From: Hwanghaeella sp964350445
Lineage (GTDB): Bacteria > Pseudomonadota > Alphaproteobacteria > UBA8366 > Aestuariispiraceae
DNA: 64,000 bases
Direction of reading: 5' to 3'
NCBI GenBank assembly: GCA_964350445.1
Contig: CAYGKA010000014.1
Coordinates: 1-64,000 of the forward strand
Part shown: piece after piece, positions 1 through 8,228 of the stretch
Numbering within the stretch: the first letter of the stretch is position 1
How the letters are laid out: each line of letters opens with the position of its first letter
Position numbers and translations under genes: made by a program
Notes under the pieces: generated by a model
Database searches by the model: none
Told to the model about the DNA's origin: nothing
The model's input: only the letters and a program-made list of their open reading frames with translations

Positions 1-172
1 TGGCGACGGTCACACCGTCCTTCGTGATGCGCGGTGCGCCGAAGGACTTGTCGATGATGACGTTACGGCCTTTCGGACCCAGGGTGACTTTCACGGCGTT
101 TGCCAGAATGTCGACGCCTTTCAGCATCTTCGCGCGCGCGTCGGCCGAAAATTTTACGTCTTTAGCAGCCAT
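1..172 (-). CDS. groL: Chaperonin GroEL, N-terminal part (runs off window)
   Basis: Encodes the first 57 residues of the 60-kDa chaperonin, which refolds proteins in an ATP-driven double ring in the cytoplasm with GroES as its lid. The visible part starts MAAKDVKF and contains the family-typical stretch VKVTLGPKGRNV around residues 27-38, followed by ITKDGVTVA. The start at 172 is preceded by a good GAGGAGA ribosome-binding site. It lies 68 bp downstream of groES on the same strand, so the two form the usual groESL operon driven from the CIRCE/heat-shock promoter near 612-682. The rest of the gene lies to the left of the window. Confidence 0.97.
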   Translation of the reverse strand, partial: MAAKDVKFSADARAKMLKGVDILANAVKVTLGPKGRNVIIDKSFGAPRITKDGVTVA

Positions 173-240
173 TTCTGCTCTCTCCTCGAAATATACATTT
201 CTCTAAGTGGTCGGCTTAACTGTCGGTGTCGATGCGGCCC

Positions 241-555
241 TTAGGCGGCCTTCTTCACCTTCGCCTTCACGTCGAGAATGCCCATGATGTCGGACTCTTT
301 CATGATCAGCAGGTCTTCACCGTTGATCTTCACTTCGGTGCCGGACCATTTGCCGAACAGAATCAAGTCGCCCGCCTTGACGTCTAGCGGGGTGATGTCG
401 CCCTTTTCATTCCGGGAACCGGAACCGACGGCGACCACCTCACCCTGCATGGGCTTTTCCTTTGCGGTGTCGGGAATAATAATTCCACCCGCCGTCTTCT
501 CGTCCTCAGTCGTGCGACGAACCAGAACACGATCGTGCAAAGGTCTGAATTTCAT
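241..555 (-). CDS. groES: Co-chaperonin GroES
   Basis: A 104-residue co-chaperonin that caps the GroEL ring. Visible hallmarks are MKFRPLHDRVLVRR at the N-terminus, the mobile-loop region TAGGIIIPDTAKEKP (about residues 21-35), VVAVGSG and the conserved end MKESDIMGIL. Length fits the family (about 95-105). An open frame continues upstream to 681, but start 555 is chosen because GAGGAG lies just before it and all known GroES proteins begin here. The upstream extension would also run through the CIRCE operator. First gene of the groESL operon. Confidence 0.98.
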   Translation of the reverse strand: MKFRPLHDRVLVRRTTEDEKTAGGIIIPDTAKEKPMQGEVVAVGSGSRNEKGDITPLDVKAGDLILFGKWSGTEVKINGEDLLIMKESDIMGILDVKAKVKKAA

Positions 556-611
556 TGAGATCCTCCTCAGTGAGACACTAATTGGTCTATCTATAGAGAT
601 ATGAGTCGCGA

Positions 612-638
612 TTAGCACTCTCTTTCGACGAGTGCTAA
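612..638. promoter_or_regulatory. CIRCE operator (HrcA-binding inverted repeat)
   Basis: A perfect TTAGCACTC-N9-GAGTGCTAA inverted repeat lies between the promoter and the groES start. This is the classical CIRCE element bound by the HrcA repressor, so groESL should be HrcA-controlled. hrcA itself is not in the window. Confidence 0.96.
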
Positions 639-653
639 TTACACTCGGAGTGG

Positions 654-682
654 ATGTAGGGAACGGTTGGAATTTGTTCAAG
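654..682 (-). promoter_or_regulatory. RpoH-like heat-shock promoter of groESL
   Basis: Reading on the minus strand, CTTG (682-679) is followed after 18 bp by CCTACAT (660-654). This is one mismatch from the alphaproteobacterial sigma-32 pattern CTTG-N17/18-CYTATNT. CIRCE begins 16 bp downstream, so the operon appears to combine sigma-32 activation with HrcA repression. The match was made by eye. Confidence 0.65.
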
Positions 683-765
683 GGGAAAGTGATGTTCGGG
701 CCGGAGTATATTTTTCTTCCGTTTGCGGGGCACGGCTTCCCACCGCCCCTTCAACGAGGTGACGA

Positions 766-1320
766 ATGAGGCGGGACCTGGGCCCCTTGACCGCCAAGGG
801 TGCCGGACCTCACATAGGGAACGTGACTGACGAGGACAAGACTGAATTGCTGCAGGTTTCGATACCCGACGATGACGACGCGCTCGAGCTTTATTCGGAA
901 AAGCTCGTGGCGCTCTGCGCGGATGTGTCGGAACCGCGCCGGCTGGAGAAGCCGGATGGCTCCGCCCATCTGCGCAGCAGGCTGTGCGGCAGCACGGTGA
1001 CGATCGACGTGGCGCTGGACGAAGAGGAACGGGTCACTGATCTCGGCTATGACATAAAGGCTTGTTCGCTCGGTTCCGCCGCAACGGCGATCCTGGCCCG
1101 CCATGCGAAAGGGGCAGACCGGGCGGCTCTGGACCAGATCCGTGTCGCGGTCCAGGCGATGCTTTCCGGCTCCGGGGCGATAGAGGTTCCGGACGGTTGG
1201 GAAGAAGTCGCGATCCTGGCCCCCGCACGCGACGTCCGCTCCCGCCATTCCGCCATTATGATCGTTTTCGATGCCGCTGCGAAAGCCGTCGAAGAGGCCT
1301 TGCAGCACCGCAAGGCCTGA
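766..1320 (+). CDS. IscU/NifU-N-like iron-sulfur scaffold homologue
   Basis: A 184-residue protein resembling the IscU/NifU N-terminal fold found in many alphaproteobacteria. Around residues 74-75 the sequence SRLCGS corresponds to the first scaffold cysteine. KACSLGSAA near residue 100 corresponds to the second, with the downstream helix AATAILARHAKG. The region matching the third IscU cysteine reads SRHSAIM, with no cysteine, so cluster assembly in the canonical three-Cys way is doubtful. The ATG at 766 follows GAGGTG; an in-frame GTG at 823 after AGGGA is an alternative that would shorten it by 19 residues. It converges with the PP-loop gene. Role in Fe-S trafficking is inferred from the family only. 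Confidence 0.75.
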   Translation: MRRDLGPLTAKGAGPHIGNVTDEDKTELLQVSIPDDDDALELYSEKLVALCADVSEPRRLEKPDGSAHLRSRLCGSTVTIDVALDEEERVTDLGYDIKACSLGSAATAILARHAKGADRAALDQIRVAVQAMLSGSGAIEVPDGWEEVAILAPARDVRSRHSAIMIVFDAAAKAVEEALQHRKA

Positions 1321-1352
1321 CAGCGGCGACGATATGCGGGACCGACCTGCGA

Positions 1353-2522
1353 TCAGGCTTTCCCGGTCATTCTTCTAAGCTTTTTTACGATGCGCAGGCC
1401 ATAATTGTACACCACCCAATGGAGCGAGGGCTTGAACCCCTTACTTGCCGCAAAATTGAAGGCGTCACTGTCGTTCGGGTGCTTGCTGGCCTTGGCATAA
1501 CCCAGATATCTCGGCTTTTCCGCACGATAAGCCTCCAAGTCGAACACGGCGGCGAATTCGTCCAGCTTGCCCAAGGCGTCCAGCGTCAACAGGGTTCGGC
1601 AGCACTTCCAGCATCTTGAGCAATTGGTTTTTGGTCCCGTATGGGTGTGGTCGACGCATACGTCCAGATAACGTCTGGCGAGGTCCATGTCCTGGATGCT
1701 GATGACCTTCTGCAAGCGTGAGGATACGGAGCCCGAACTGATCATATCCATGTTCGGGGTCGCGGTGAGTTGCATCAGGATAGGTTCTGCATAGGCGGAG
1801 TCGTAGGTCGGATAGACACCGATCTCCGTATAGGCATAAGCGGAGGAGTGGTAGAAGCAGGAGGCGACGTTACCCAGCAAGTAGGAAACAGAGAGGTTCC
1901 TGCCTGTATGGGTGGCCTGGAAATCCAAACCGAGCACCTCATGCATGTTGGATTTCACGGAAACGAGCTCGATGCCCAGTTCCTCCGCGACCGCTTTGGC
2001 GTTCCGCAGTGTCTGTTCGTGTTTATGCGCCGTCGTGTTGGCACCGACCTCATTATGGAGGAAATGCGTGATCTTGCGGCTGCTGTATCGTTCGCCGAAG
2101 AAGTATTCCTGCACCGTGTTGAAGGAATCCACACCGCAGGACATGCCGGTGACAGCCCCGGTGGCCGGCGGCACCTGATCCGCCGATACCGTTTCGGCAT
2201 GGGTTACCAAAGGGCAGGCCTTACCCAGTTGGGTTGAAAGCACCAAGGCGATGTCCGGCAGGTTGGATGCAAGGCGGTCCGAGATCGGCAGGGCGATGTC
2301 GAGATTTGCCCCATAGCGGATCGCCAGCAGAATGCCGGGTAGTACGAACGCATCCGCCCGGTCCCGCATGATGTCCGGCAGATTGCCCGTCACCTCATAC
2401 CAGATGGAATGTTCTGTGGTCTCCGGCCCGATAAACCGGCAGGTCAGCCGGTGCGTCCCGTCGTCGGATGAATAGGACAGGCCGTCCATACGAAGTGTGC
2501 CGCGCGCCTTTTCAACTACCAA
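1353..2522 (-). CDS. Orphan PP-loop ATPase-like protein with C-terminal Cys cluster
   Basis: A 389-residue protein. Residues 127-133 read MSCGVDS, a close variant of the SGGVDS pyrophosphate loop of N-type ATP pyrophosphatases (adenylating enzymes such as QueC, TilS, NadE). Residues 301-308 read CSRCWKCC, a Cys cluster similar in placement to the zinc site of QueC. The middle contains HNEVGANTTAHKHEQT and a helical region. The first 120 residues look like a separate N-terminal domain. It would be expected to adenylate a carbonyl or carboxylate substrate, but the substrate is unknown. PP-loop proteins of this sort occur in polysaccharide clusters, yet no such cluster adjoins. The start at 2522 is a TTG; ATG at 2489 is the alternative. 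Neither has a convincing ribosome-binding site. Confidence 0.7.
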   Translation of the reverse strand: MVVEKARGTLRMDGLSYSSDDGTHRLTCRFIGPETTEHSIWYEVTGNLPDIMRDRADAFVLPGILLAIRYGANLDIALPISDRLASNLPDIALVLSTQLGKACPLVTHAETVSADQVPPATGAVTGMSCGVDSFNTVQEYFFGERYSSRKITHFLHNEVGANTTAHKHEQTLRNAKAVAEELGIELVSVKSNMHEVLGLDFQATHTGRNLSVSYLLGNVASCFYHSSAYAYTEIGVYPTYDSAYAEPILMQLTATPNMDMISSGSVSSRLQKVISIQDMDLARRYLDVCVDHTHTGPKTNCSRCWKCCRTLLTLDALGKLDEFAAVFDLEAYRAEKPRYLGYAKASKHPNDSDAFNFAASKGFKPSLHWVVYNYGLRIVKKLRRMTGKA

Positions 2523-2632
2523 GAGCGTTGCCCCATAGTGCGAAATGTCTATTTCGGCCGATTGCGTGTGCGGACTTTAAAGGCCTTGAACCGCGCTTCG
2601 CAAGTGTCTGTGGGGCTGCTCGGGGGCGGGTA

Positions 2633-4327
2633 TCAGTCCGGGGTCGGTGGCGAAATGATCAACCGCCTTTGCCCGACGGCCTCCCGGTCCTGGACCACGA
2701 GGCGGCTCTCGGCCAATTCGCCGGCCCGTTCCAGAATGGGATAGGCGACCGATGTCAGGTGGCTGTTGATGCGTTTCAGGTCTCGCAAAACGTCCAGATG
2801 CAGGGAACTTGAGGCGATGCTGTCGGGGCGCCCCGCGCCGATCCGCGCGAAGTGGCTGTCGGTAAAACGCTTTTCCTCATGACGGACTTCCGCCTTTTCT
2901 TGGATCAGCTTGCGGGCCAGGTTGATGTCGCCGGACATGAAGACAGACATGGCCAAGTCTAGGTTGGCGATGATCCGATTGTGGAAATCGTCGATTTCTT
3001 GTGCGCCCTCCGTCGAGAACATGGTTTGGCCTTTGATTTTCTTGGCGGCCAGTTCCATCAGGTTCTTGTCTATGATATCGCCGACATGTTCGAGATTGGT
3101 CGTGAAACTCAAGATTTCCACGCAGCGCATGCTTTCCGGCTCGTCCAGTTCCTGCCGGGAAAGCCGGGTCAGGTACAGCTTGATCGCTTCGTGAAGCCGG
3201 TCGACCAGGTCGTCGGTCCGTTCCACCTGCTTGCGCAGCGTGTCGTCGTTGGAAACGAATACCTTCAACGTCTGCTCAAGCATTTCCCGGACTTCGTCGC
3301 CCATCCGCAAGGTTTCGCGCGCCGCGCAGCTCAACGCGACGGCGGGGGATTCCAGGGCGCCGGAATCCAGGTAGCGGGGAGCCTCGATATCCTCCACCGC
3401 CGACCGGTCCGGAACCAGCCGACATGCCAGCATGTGGACGAGAGAGAGAAGCGGTAGAAAAGTGACGGCCAGCGCAAGGTTGAACATGAGATGGAAATTC
3501 GCGACGGCCCTTATGTGGTCCCCGCCCATCATCATCACGTAGGGCAACGCGTATGGCACCAAGGGGATGGCGATCAAGACGCCGCAGGCGCGCATGACAA
3601 AGTTGCCGACAGTGACGCGGCGGCTTGCGACCGGACTTTGCAGCGTCATCACGACGGCAGTGAAGGCGGCGCCTAGATTGGCGCCCAGAACCATCACAAG
3701 TGCCGCTTGCGTGCCGATCACCTGCGTGGCGGCGAACGACGCGATCAGCAGGACGATGGCGACGCTGGAATGCGAAAACCAGGTCAGCGCGGCGACGACC
3801 AGGATCGCCAGCAGAGGTTCGGAGCTGAGAGGTTGCAGAAGAAGTGATACCGTCTCCGATTCACGCAGCGGTGCGGAAGACAGGACGATTTGCTTGAGCG
3901 CCAACAGCACAAGACCGAAACCAATTGCGATCCGCCCGAGATTCTTGTGCTTGGTCTTCTCGCTCGCGAAGAAGGCGAAGACGCCCGCCGCAAGGAAAAG
4001 AGGTGATATCCATTTGATATCGAACGATAAAATTTGAACGACTATGGTCGTCCCGACATCGGCGCCCAAGACGATGGCCAATGCGGCCACGCCGGCGATC
4101 AGGCCCTGCCCGGCGAAAGATGAAACGATCATGGCAGTCGCGGTGGAGCTTTGAACGGCGGCGGCGGCCCCTAGCCCGGTTATGAAACCCAGGATCCTGT
4201 TCCTGGCGGAAAGCGACAAAACCCGTCGCAATTCACCGCCGAACGAGCGGGTGACACCCGTTCGCATCATCCTGATACCCCATAGGAGCAAGGCGACGCT
4301 GCCAACAATATTTACAATCGTTTCCAT
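2633..4327 (-). CDS. Na/Pi cotransporter family protein with PhoU-like C-terminal domain
   Basis: A 564-residue inner-membrane protein. The N-terminal half has the NptA/Na-Pi cotransporter signature: QSSTATAM near residue 59 and a second, repeat-related SHSSVAIVLL near residue 185, embedded in about eight hydrophobic segments. The C-terminal part (about residues 320-530) is helical and hydrophilic, as in the PhoU-like domain of E. coli YjbB. It probably moves phosphate across the membrane; YjbB is reported to export it. A triple 11-bp direct repeat resembling a Pho box lies 54-82 bp upstream, which would tie it to phosphate control. Single-gene unit, starting at ATG 4327. Confidence 0.9.
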   Translation of the reverse strand: METIVNIVGSVALLLWGIRMMRTGVTRSFGGELRRVLSLSARNRILGFITGLGAAAAVQSSTATAMIVSSFAGQGLIAGVAALAIVLGADVGTTIVVQILSFDIKWISPLFLAAGVFAFFASEKTKHKNLGRIAIGFGLVLLALKQIVLSSAPLRESETVSLLLQPLSSEPLLAILVVAALTWFSHSSVAIVLLIASFAATQVIGTQAALVMVLGANLGAAFTAVVMTLQSPVASRRVTVGNFVMRACGVLIAIPLVPYALPYVMMMGGDHIRAVANFHLMFNLALAVTFLPLLSLVHMLACRLVPDRSAVEDIEAPRYLDSGALESPAVALSCAARETLRMGDEVREMLEQTLKVFVSNDDTLRKQVERTDDLVDRLHEAIKLYLTRLSRQELDEPESMRCVEILSFTTNLEHVGDIIDKNLMELAAKKIKGQTMFSTEGAQEIDDFHNRIIANLDLAMSVFMSGDINLARKLIQEKAEVRHEEKRFTDSHFARIGAGRPDSIASSSLHLDVLRDLKRINSHLTSVAYPILERAGELAESRLVVQDREAVGQRRLIISPPTPD

Positions 4328-4380
4328 GTAACCACCGAATAAACATCAAACAGACGCAATAGTATCCTTGCCTTCGCCCT

Positions 4381-4409
4381 TTGTCATTGTTTTGTAACAA
4401 AACTGTCAT
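4381..4409. promoter_or_regulatory. Pho-box-like triple direct repeat
   Basis: Three heptamers, TTGTCAT (4381), TTGTAAC (4392) and CTGTCAT (4403), lie exactly 11 bp apart, which is the PhoB box layout (CTGTCAT repeats with 4-bp spacers). It lies upstream of the Na/Pi cotransporter gene. The repeats read on the plus strand while the gene is on the minus strand, opposite to the usual orientation, so function is probable rather than certain. Confidence 0.6.
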
Positions 4410-4492
4410 GAAATAGAGCCCATGAGGCCGGACCCCAGGGCGCGGATGCCAGCCCTGCGTCATGGCGGACCTCGCCTTGCGGCAGCTTCAGG

Positions 4493-5665
4493 TCAGTCTG
4501 GTGCGGGGGAGGGGGCGGACGGGCCGCAGATCCCGCCGATAGAGGCCCATTCAGCGTCGGTCACCGCATTCGTGCCGTCGGGTATGGCCGCGGCGGCGAT
4601 CGTGCGTTGCCGTTCCTGGGAGGCTGGATGGGTGCTCAGCATCGCCATGACGCCGCCCTCCTCCGGATGCTTCTCGGCGAGGCGTTCGAAGAAGTCACCG
4701 AAGGGACCGATCTTCCATCCTTGCCGCTGCATGGCGTCGACAGCGAAATCGTCGGCCTCTGCCTCCATTTCGCGGGAATAGGCAGCGCTGGTGGCGTATT
4801 CGACACCGGCGGCGATGACCGTGCCGCCGGCAATGTCGCCCAACAGCAAACCGATCAGGGCGCCGGCCGCGCCTTTCTCCAACGTGCCCTGCAACGGATG
4901 CCGTTCCGCAATGTGACCCAGTTCATGCGCCAGAACGCCTGCCAGCGCGTTGGGGTGTTGTGCAAAATCCACAAGCCCGTTGAAAACCAAAATACGGCCG
5001 CCGGGCAGGGCCAGGGCGTTGACCTGCTCGACATTCAACACCGTGATGGTGAGCGGCACGTGGATCGGAGCCTTCTCAACAAGCCGCGCCATCAAGGCGT
5101 CGAGCGCTTCCTGGCCACCGCCTTTCCGGCATATCAATGTGTCTTTCGATTGCTTCGTGCCGCGCGCGAAAAGCTCGATGATCTGATTTTCGACGATTTC
5201 TCCCAAGGCGATCTGGGCGCGGTCGGGGATGACCTGAACCAGGAAACCCGCAAGCATAGGGATGCCGAACCAGAACAGGAAGGCGAGCGACGCCGCGGCG
5301 GCGCCGGACCAGAGCAGGTAAGGTCTTGCCGCCCGCCAACCGAAAATCGGTTTCTTGTCCAGGTCGGGGCACCGGTCGCGCACCCAACGCGCCGTTTCCG
5401 CATCCTCGATCGTCAGGCGAGCGTCAGAATAGGCGTCGGGATCGTGGATGCTGTCCTGGAGGGCCAGGGTCAGGCGGCCGGCGTTGCCTGGTTGCGGCAG
5501 GGCCCGTATGCGGTACATCGGCCATAGAGCCAGTTGGGCGCCCGTGCCCGCGTTCAACACGGCGAGAGCATCGCCCTTGTCGATCAAGGTGACATCAAGG
5601 GATTTCGCCGATAGTCCGTCGAAGTACCGTCCCCGATATGCAGTGTCGCCGGAAAATGAGTTCAT
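4493..5665 (-). CDS. M48-family membrane metallopeptidase (YjgN-associated)
   Basis: A 390-residue M48 zinc peptidase. HELGH occupies residues 247-251 and the third zinc ligand is likely in EMEAEADDFA (about 299-308). One or two hydrophobic segments at about 117-148 anchor it in the membrane. The first 110 residues form a soluble domain. The end (THPASQERQ) is typical of M48 proteins. It lies 3 bp downstream of the DUF898 gene, so the two are clearly co-transcribed and probably act together. A paralogue sits at 7261-8208. Substrate unknown; proteolysis or membrane quality control is inferred from HtpX and BepA relatives. Confidence 0.88.
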   Translation of the reverse strand: MNSFSGDTAYRGRYFDGLSAKSLDVTLIDKGDALAVLNAGTGAQLALWPMYRIRALPQPGNAGRLTLALQDSIHDPDAYSDARLTIEDAETARWVRDRCPDLDKKPIFGWRAARPYLLWSGAAAASLAFLFWFGIPMLAGFLVQVIPDRAQIALGEIVENQIIELFARGTKQSKDTLICRKGGGQEALDALMARLVEKAPIHVPLTITVLNVEQVNALALPGGRILVFNGLVDFAQHPNALAGVLAHELGHIAERHPLQGTLEKGAAGALIGLLLGDIAGGTVIAAGVEYATSAAYSREMEAEADDFAVDAMQRQGWKIGPFGDFFERLAEKHPEEGGVMAMLSTHPASQERQRTIAAAAIPDGTNAVTDAEWASIGGICGPSAPSPAPD

Positions 5666-5668
5666 GTG

Positions 5669-6985
5669 TCAGAAAGCGCCGACATCCAGGGCATCCGCAA
5701 GCCCTTCGCCGGTCATTGACCGGTCTCGGTTAGACCTCTGCGCCACCTCTTCCAGACTGTCCGTATTCGTGGCCGCCAGTCCGTCACAGGCTTTCCGCAG
5801 CACCGGTATGGTGAAGAGCGTCGTCCAAATCGCATTGTAGATCACGACCAACGTGACGATCAGGGCGAGATAGGCGCCCATGAAGGCGACGAACATCGAT
5901 CCGACAAACGCGCCGGGATCGCCGGACATGCCAAACCCGGCAATGCCCGCCATCGTGCCGAAAAGGATTGCGCCGACGCCGAAAACGATGACGCCGCCAA
6001 CCATAGCGATCAGGAGCGCTACAAGGATGCCGCGCAGGATGACCTTGAAGGATGACAGCTTGGATGTCAGGGACACCTGACCCAGATGCAGATTGGAGAG
6101 TAGGAACCGGAATTCCCGAACCCGATACCAGCTAAGGCCCAGCACGCCGCCGACGAGCGCCAGACCAAGCCATATATTTCCCTGCAAAAAGACATCGGCG
6201 GCATCGGCGTCCGCCTGGACACTTTCGCCGGCCAGCATCGCCAGCGCGGCCGGCCCCAGGGTAATCCCCGCGCTGACGATCCCGCCGACTATCGGCACGT
6301 AAATCAGCAGCGCCGGTGCCCAGGCTTGCCGGAACAGTCCAGCCCCGGTTCCCGTGTACTGGAACCTTGCGTCTCCGAAGCGGCTGTTTTCGACGCGATA
6401 TCCGAGCAGAGCGTTGCGCATCCAGGGATAGGCCAGGCCGAGAGTCAGGACCGTCGCGACCATCCACATCAACGCCTTGCCAAGATAGGCCCAGGTGCTG
6501 CCATCCAGGCCGAACCGAACGCCGCGCCAGGATGTCCGGCTCAGCCTAAAGCGTTGCATGCGGTAAACCGCGACATGCGTCAGGACGACAATGGCCAGGA
6601 AATAGAACACCTGAATGCCGAACAAAGCCGGCGCGCCATAGGCCGACAGCAGTGTCTCGGACAGGCTGATCAGGACGAAGAGGGGGGACAGGATCAGCAC
6701 CACCAGAACGAATCCGATGAACAGCTCCTTCGGCGTGCCGTGATATTCGAACCGATCGCCGCAGAACCGTATGGAATTCCAAAAGTACCGGCGGATATGG
6801 GTCTTCGCCCAAAACCGATAGATGCCCAGGGTCAGGATCGTCAGGACACCGTATTTGACGAGCATGCCGAAGACAGTGCCGCCTTCTGCGGAACAGTCCG
6901 GTGTCTCGTACCCGGCCGTCGCGGCGCTGCCGGCTTCGGGAATGATGCTGGTTCCTTGATGTCCGCCGTGATCGTCCGATGTCAT
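5669..6985 (-). CDS. DUF898 (YjgN-family) multi-pass membrane protein
   Basis: A 438-residue membrane protein with many hydrophobic segments. It contains two copies of the typical YjgN/DUF898 pattern: LTLGIYRFWAKTHIRRYFWN near residue 50 and LTLGLAYPWMRN near residue 178. Function of the family is not established. ATG at 6985 is preferred over one 27 bp upstream because AGGGGAA lies 5 bp before it. It is the first gene of a two-gene operon with the M48 peptidase that follows at once. DUF898-M48 pairs recur in proteobacteria, so the protein may be a partner or membrane adaptor of the protease. Confidence 0.88.
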   Translation of the reverse strand: MTSDDHGGHQGTSIIPEAGSAATAGYETPDCSAEGGTVFGMLVKYGVLTILTLGIYRFWAKTHIRRYFWNSIRFCGDRFEYHGTPKELFIGFVLVVLILSPLFVLISLSETLLSAYGAPALFGIQVFYFLAIVVLTHVAVYRMQRFRLSRTSWRGVRFGLDGSTWAYLGKALMWMVATVLTLGLAYPWMRNALLGYRVENSRFGDARFQYTGTGAGLFRQAWAPALLIYVPIVGGIVSAGITLGPAALAMLAGESVQADADAADVFLQGNIWLGLALVGGVLGLSWYRVREFRFLLSNLHLGQVSLTSKLSSFKVILRGILVALLIAMVGGVIVFGVGAILFGTMAGIAGFGMSGDPGAFVGSMFVAFMGAYLALIVTLVVIYNAIWTTLFTIPVLRKACDGLAATNTDSLEEVAQRSNRDRSMTGEGLADALDVGAF

Positions 6986-7091
6986 CCGTATTCCCCTGCA
7001 CCGCATGCCCACAGAAAAGCAACTCAGGGTTATAGTATTGGCCGAGCGGTTCGAAGCACCAGCACTTTTTGATCCGTTCGTAGGGAGCGTT

Positions 7092-7165
7092 TGGAGCGGG
7101 TGAGGAGAATCGAACTCCCGTATGCAGCTTGGGAAGCTGCCGTTCTACCATTGAACTACACCCGC
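7092..7165 (-). tRNA. tRNA-Gly (anticodon CCC)
   Basis: A 74-nt cloverleaf including an encoded CCA end (7092-7094). The acceptor stem is GCGGGTG/CACCCGC, the D arm GTTC/GAAC, and the anticodon arm GCAGC-TTCCCAA-GCTGC, giving anticodon CCC. The T arm carries TTCGATT. It lies between the DUF898 and second M48 genes, all on the minus strand. Confidence 0.97.
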
Positions 7166-7260
7166 GCCGTAGGCGGCTGAAACCGCGACGATACCCGCTC
7201 TATACAGAAATGTTTTCCGCTGATCAAACGGGTTCGGCATCCGGCCAGGCCGGCCAAGCA

Positions 7261-8208
7261 TCAAGATCCCGGTGCGACGATGGTGGGCGCGATCGTCTGA
7301 TTACAGACCGATTTCAGGTCCGCCCATTCCTGGTCTGTCAGGGCAAGGTTCTCGCCGGTCTTCCGAGCGTTCAGAACATAGTCCATCCGGTCCTTTGTGG
7401 CGGGGTGGGTCGCGAACAGGGCCGGCTGGTCGGCATCGTTCCCATGTTGCTGCAGAAGCGTCGCGAAAAACCCGGCGAATGCCGTGCTGTCCCAGCCCGC
7501 CTTTTCCATCAGGTCGAGCGCGATCACGTCGGCGCGGTGCTCCATGTCCCGCGTATTCGCGGCGATCAGCAGTTTCTGACTGATCAGGTCGTCCATTCGC
7601 CCGCCGATTTTTTCCCCGACCAGCAGACGCAGGAGAACAGTGCCGCTGCCGCGTTCGACCAGCGCGCGGATTGGGTCGCGTGAGATCACGTGGCCCAACT
7701 CGTGGGCGATGACGCCGGCGAAGGCGTTCGGATGGTCGGTAAACTCGAACAGTTTGGAGAAAATCAGGATGCGGTCGCCCGGCATCGCCATGGCATTGGC
7801 GAAATCCGCCTTCATGACTGTGACGCGCAGATTGATGTCGTCCGGCAACCCTTGGTTCAACCCGGCGAACAGTTTGCCGAGAGCGGCGAGACCCGGCGGG
7901 TTGTTACAGATAAGAATGCCGTTCGGCATTTTCCCCGTATCCAGCAACCGCTTCAAGACGTCGCCTTCCACCTTGCGGCCGAGCGGTATCTCCGCTGTCC
8001 GCGGCAGCCATCGAACGGTTATCTCTGCGGCCAAGGGCAATACGACGGCGGTGATGATCGCAATGAAGGCGCCCAACAGGACGAACCACAGGGCCAGCCG
8101 CTTGAGGACTTGCCCGGTTGTTCCCGTCGAGGCCGCGGGACCGGTCGATGGATCAACCGGTGGCGGACTGTCGGACGATTGCGGATCTGCGGAACCAGTT
8201 GGGGGCAC
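7261..8208 (-). CDS. M48-family membrane metallopeptidase (second copy)
   Basis: A 315-residue M48 peptidase. A proline/serine-rich N-terminus (residues 1-33) is followed by one membrane helix at about 38-60. HELGH lies at residues 169-173 and a probable third ligand in DMEHRADVIAL (221-231). FATHPATKDR is the usual downstream M48 element. It resembles the protein at 4493-5665 in layout and C-terminal end (DQEWADLKSVC against DAEWASIGGIC), so the two look like paralogues. The GTG at 8208 is chosen because AGGAG lies 5 bp upstream; the frame stays open further back into the neighbouring acetyltransferase gene, which is not credible. Follows the GNAT gene by 20 bp, likely one operon. Confidence 0.87.
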   Translation of the reverse strand: MPPTGSADPQSSDSPPPVDPSTGPAASTGTTGQVLKRLALWFVLLGAFIAIITAVVLPLAAEITVRWLPRTAEIPLGRKVEGDVLKRLLDTGKMPNGILICNNPPGLAALGKLFAGLNQGLPDDINLRVTVMKADFANAMAMPGDRILIFSKLFEFTDHPNAFAGVIAHELGHVISRDPIRALVERGSGTVLLRLLVGEKIGGRMDDLISQKLLIAANTRDMEHRADVIALDLMEKAGWDSTAFAGFFATLLQQHGNDADQPALFATHPATKDRMDYVLNARKTGENLALTDQEWADLKSVCNQTIAPTIVAPGS

Positions 8209-8228
8209 GGACACTCCTAAACCGCCTG

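Noticed and set aside
751..1308. Long minus-strand open frame opposite the IscU-like gene
   Set aside because: Its translation has no family features and an Arg/Gly-heavy composition typical of antisense frames in G+C-rich DNA; the plus-strand frame matches IscU-like proteins.
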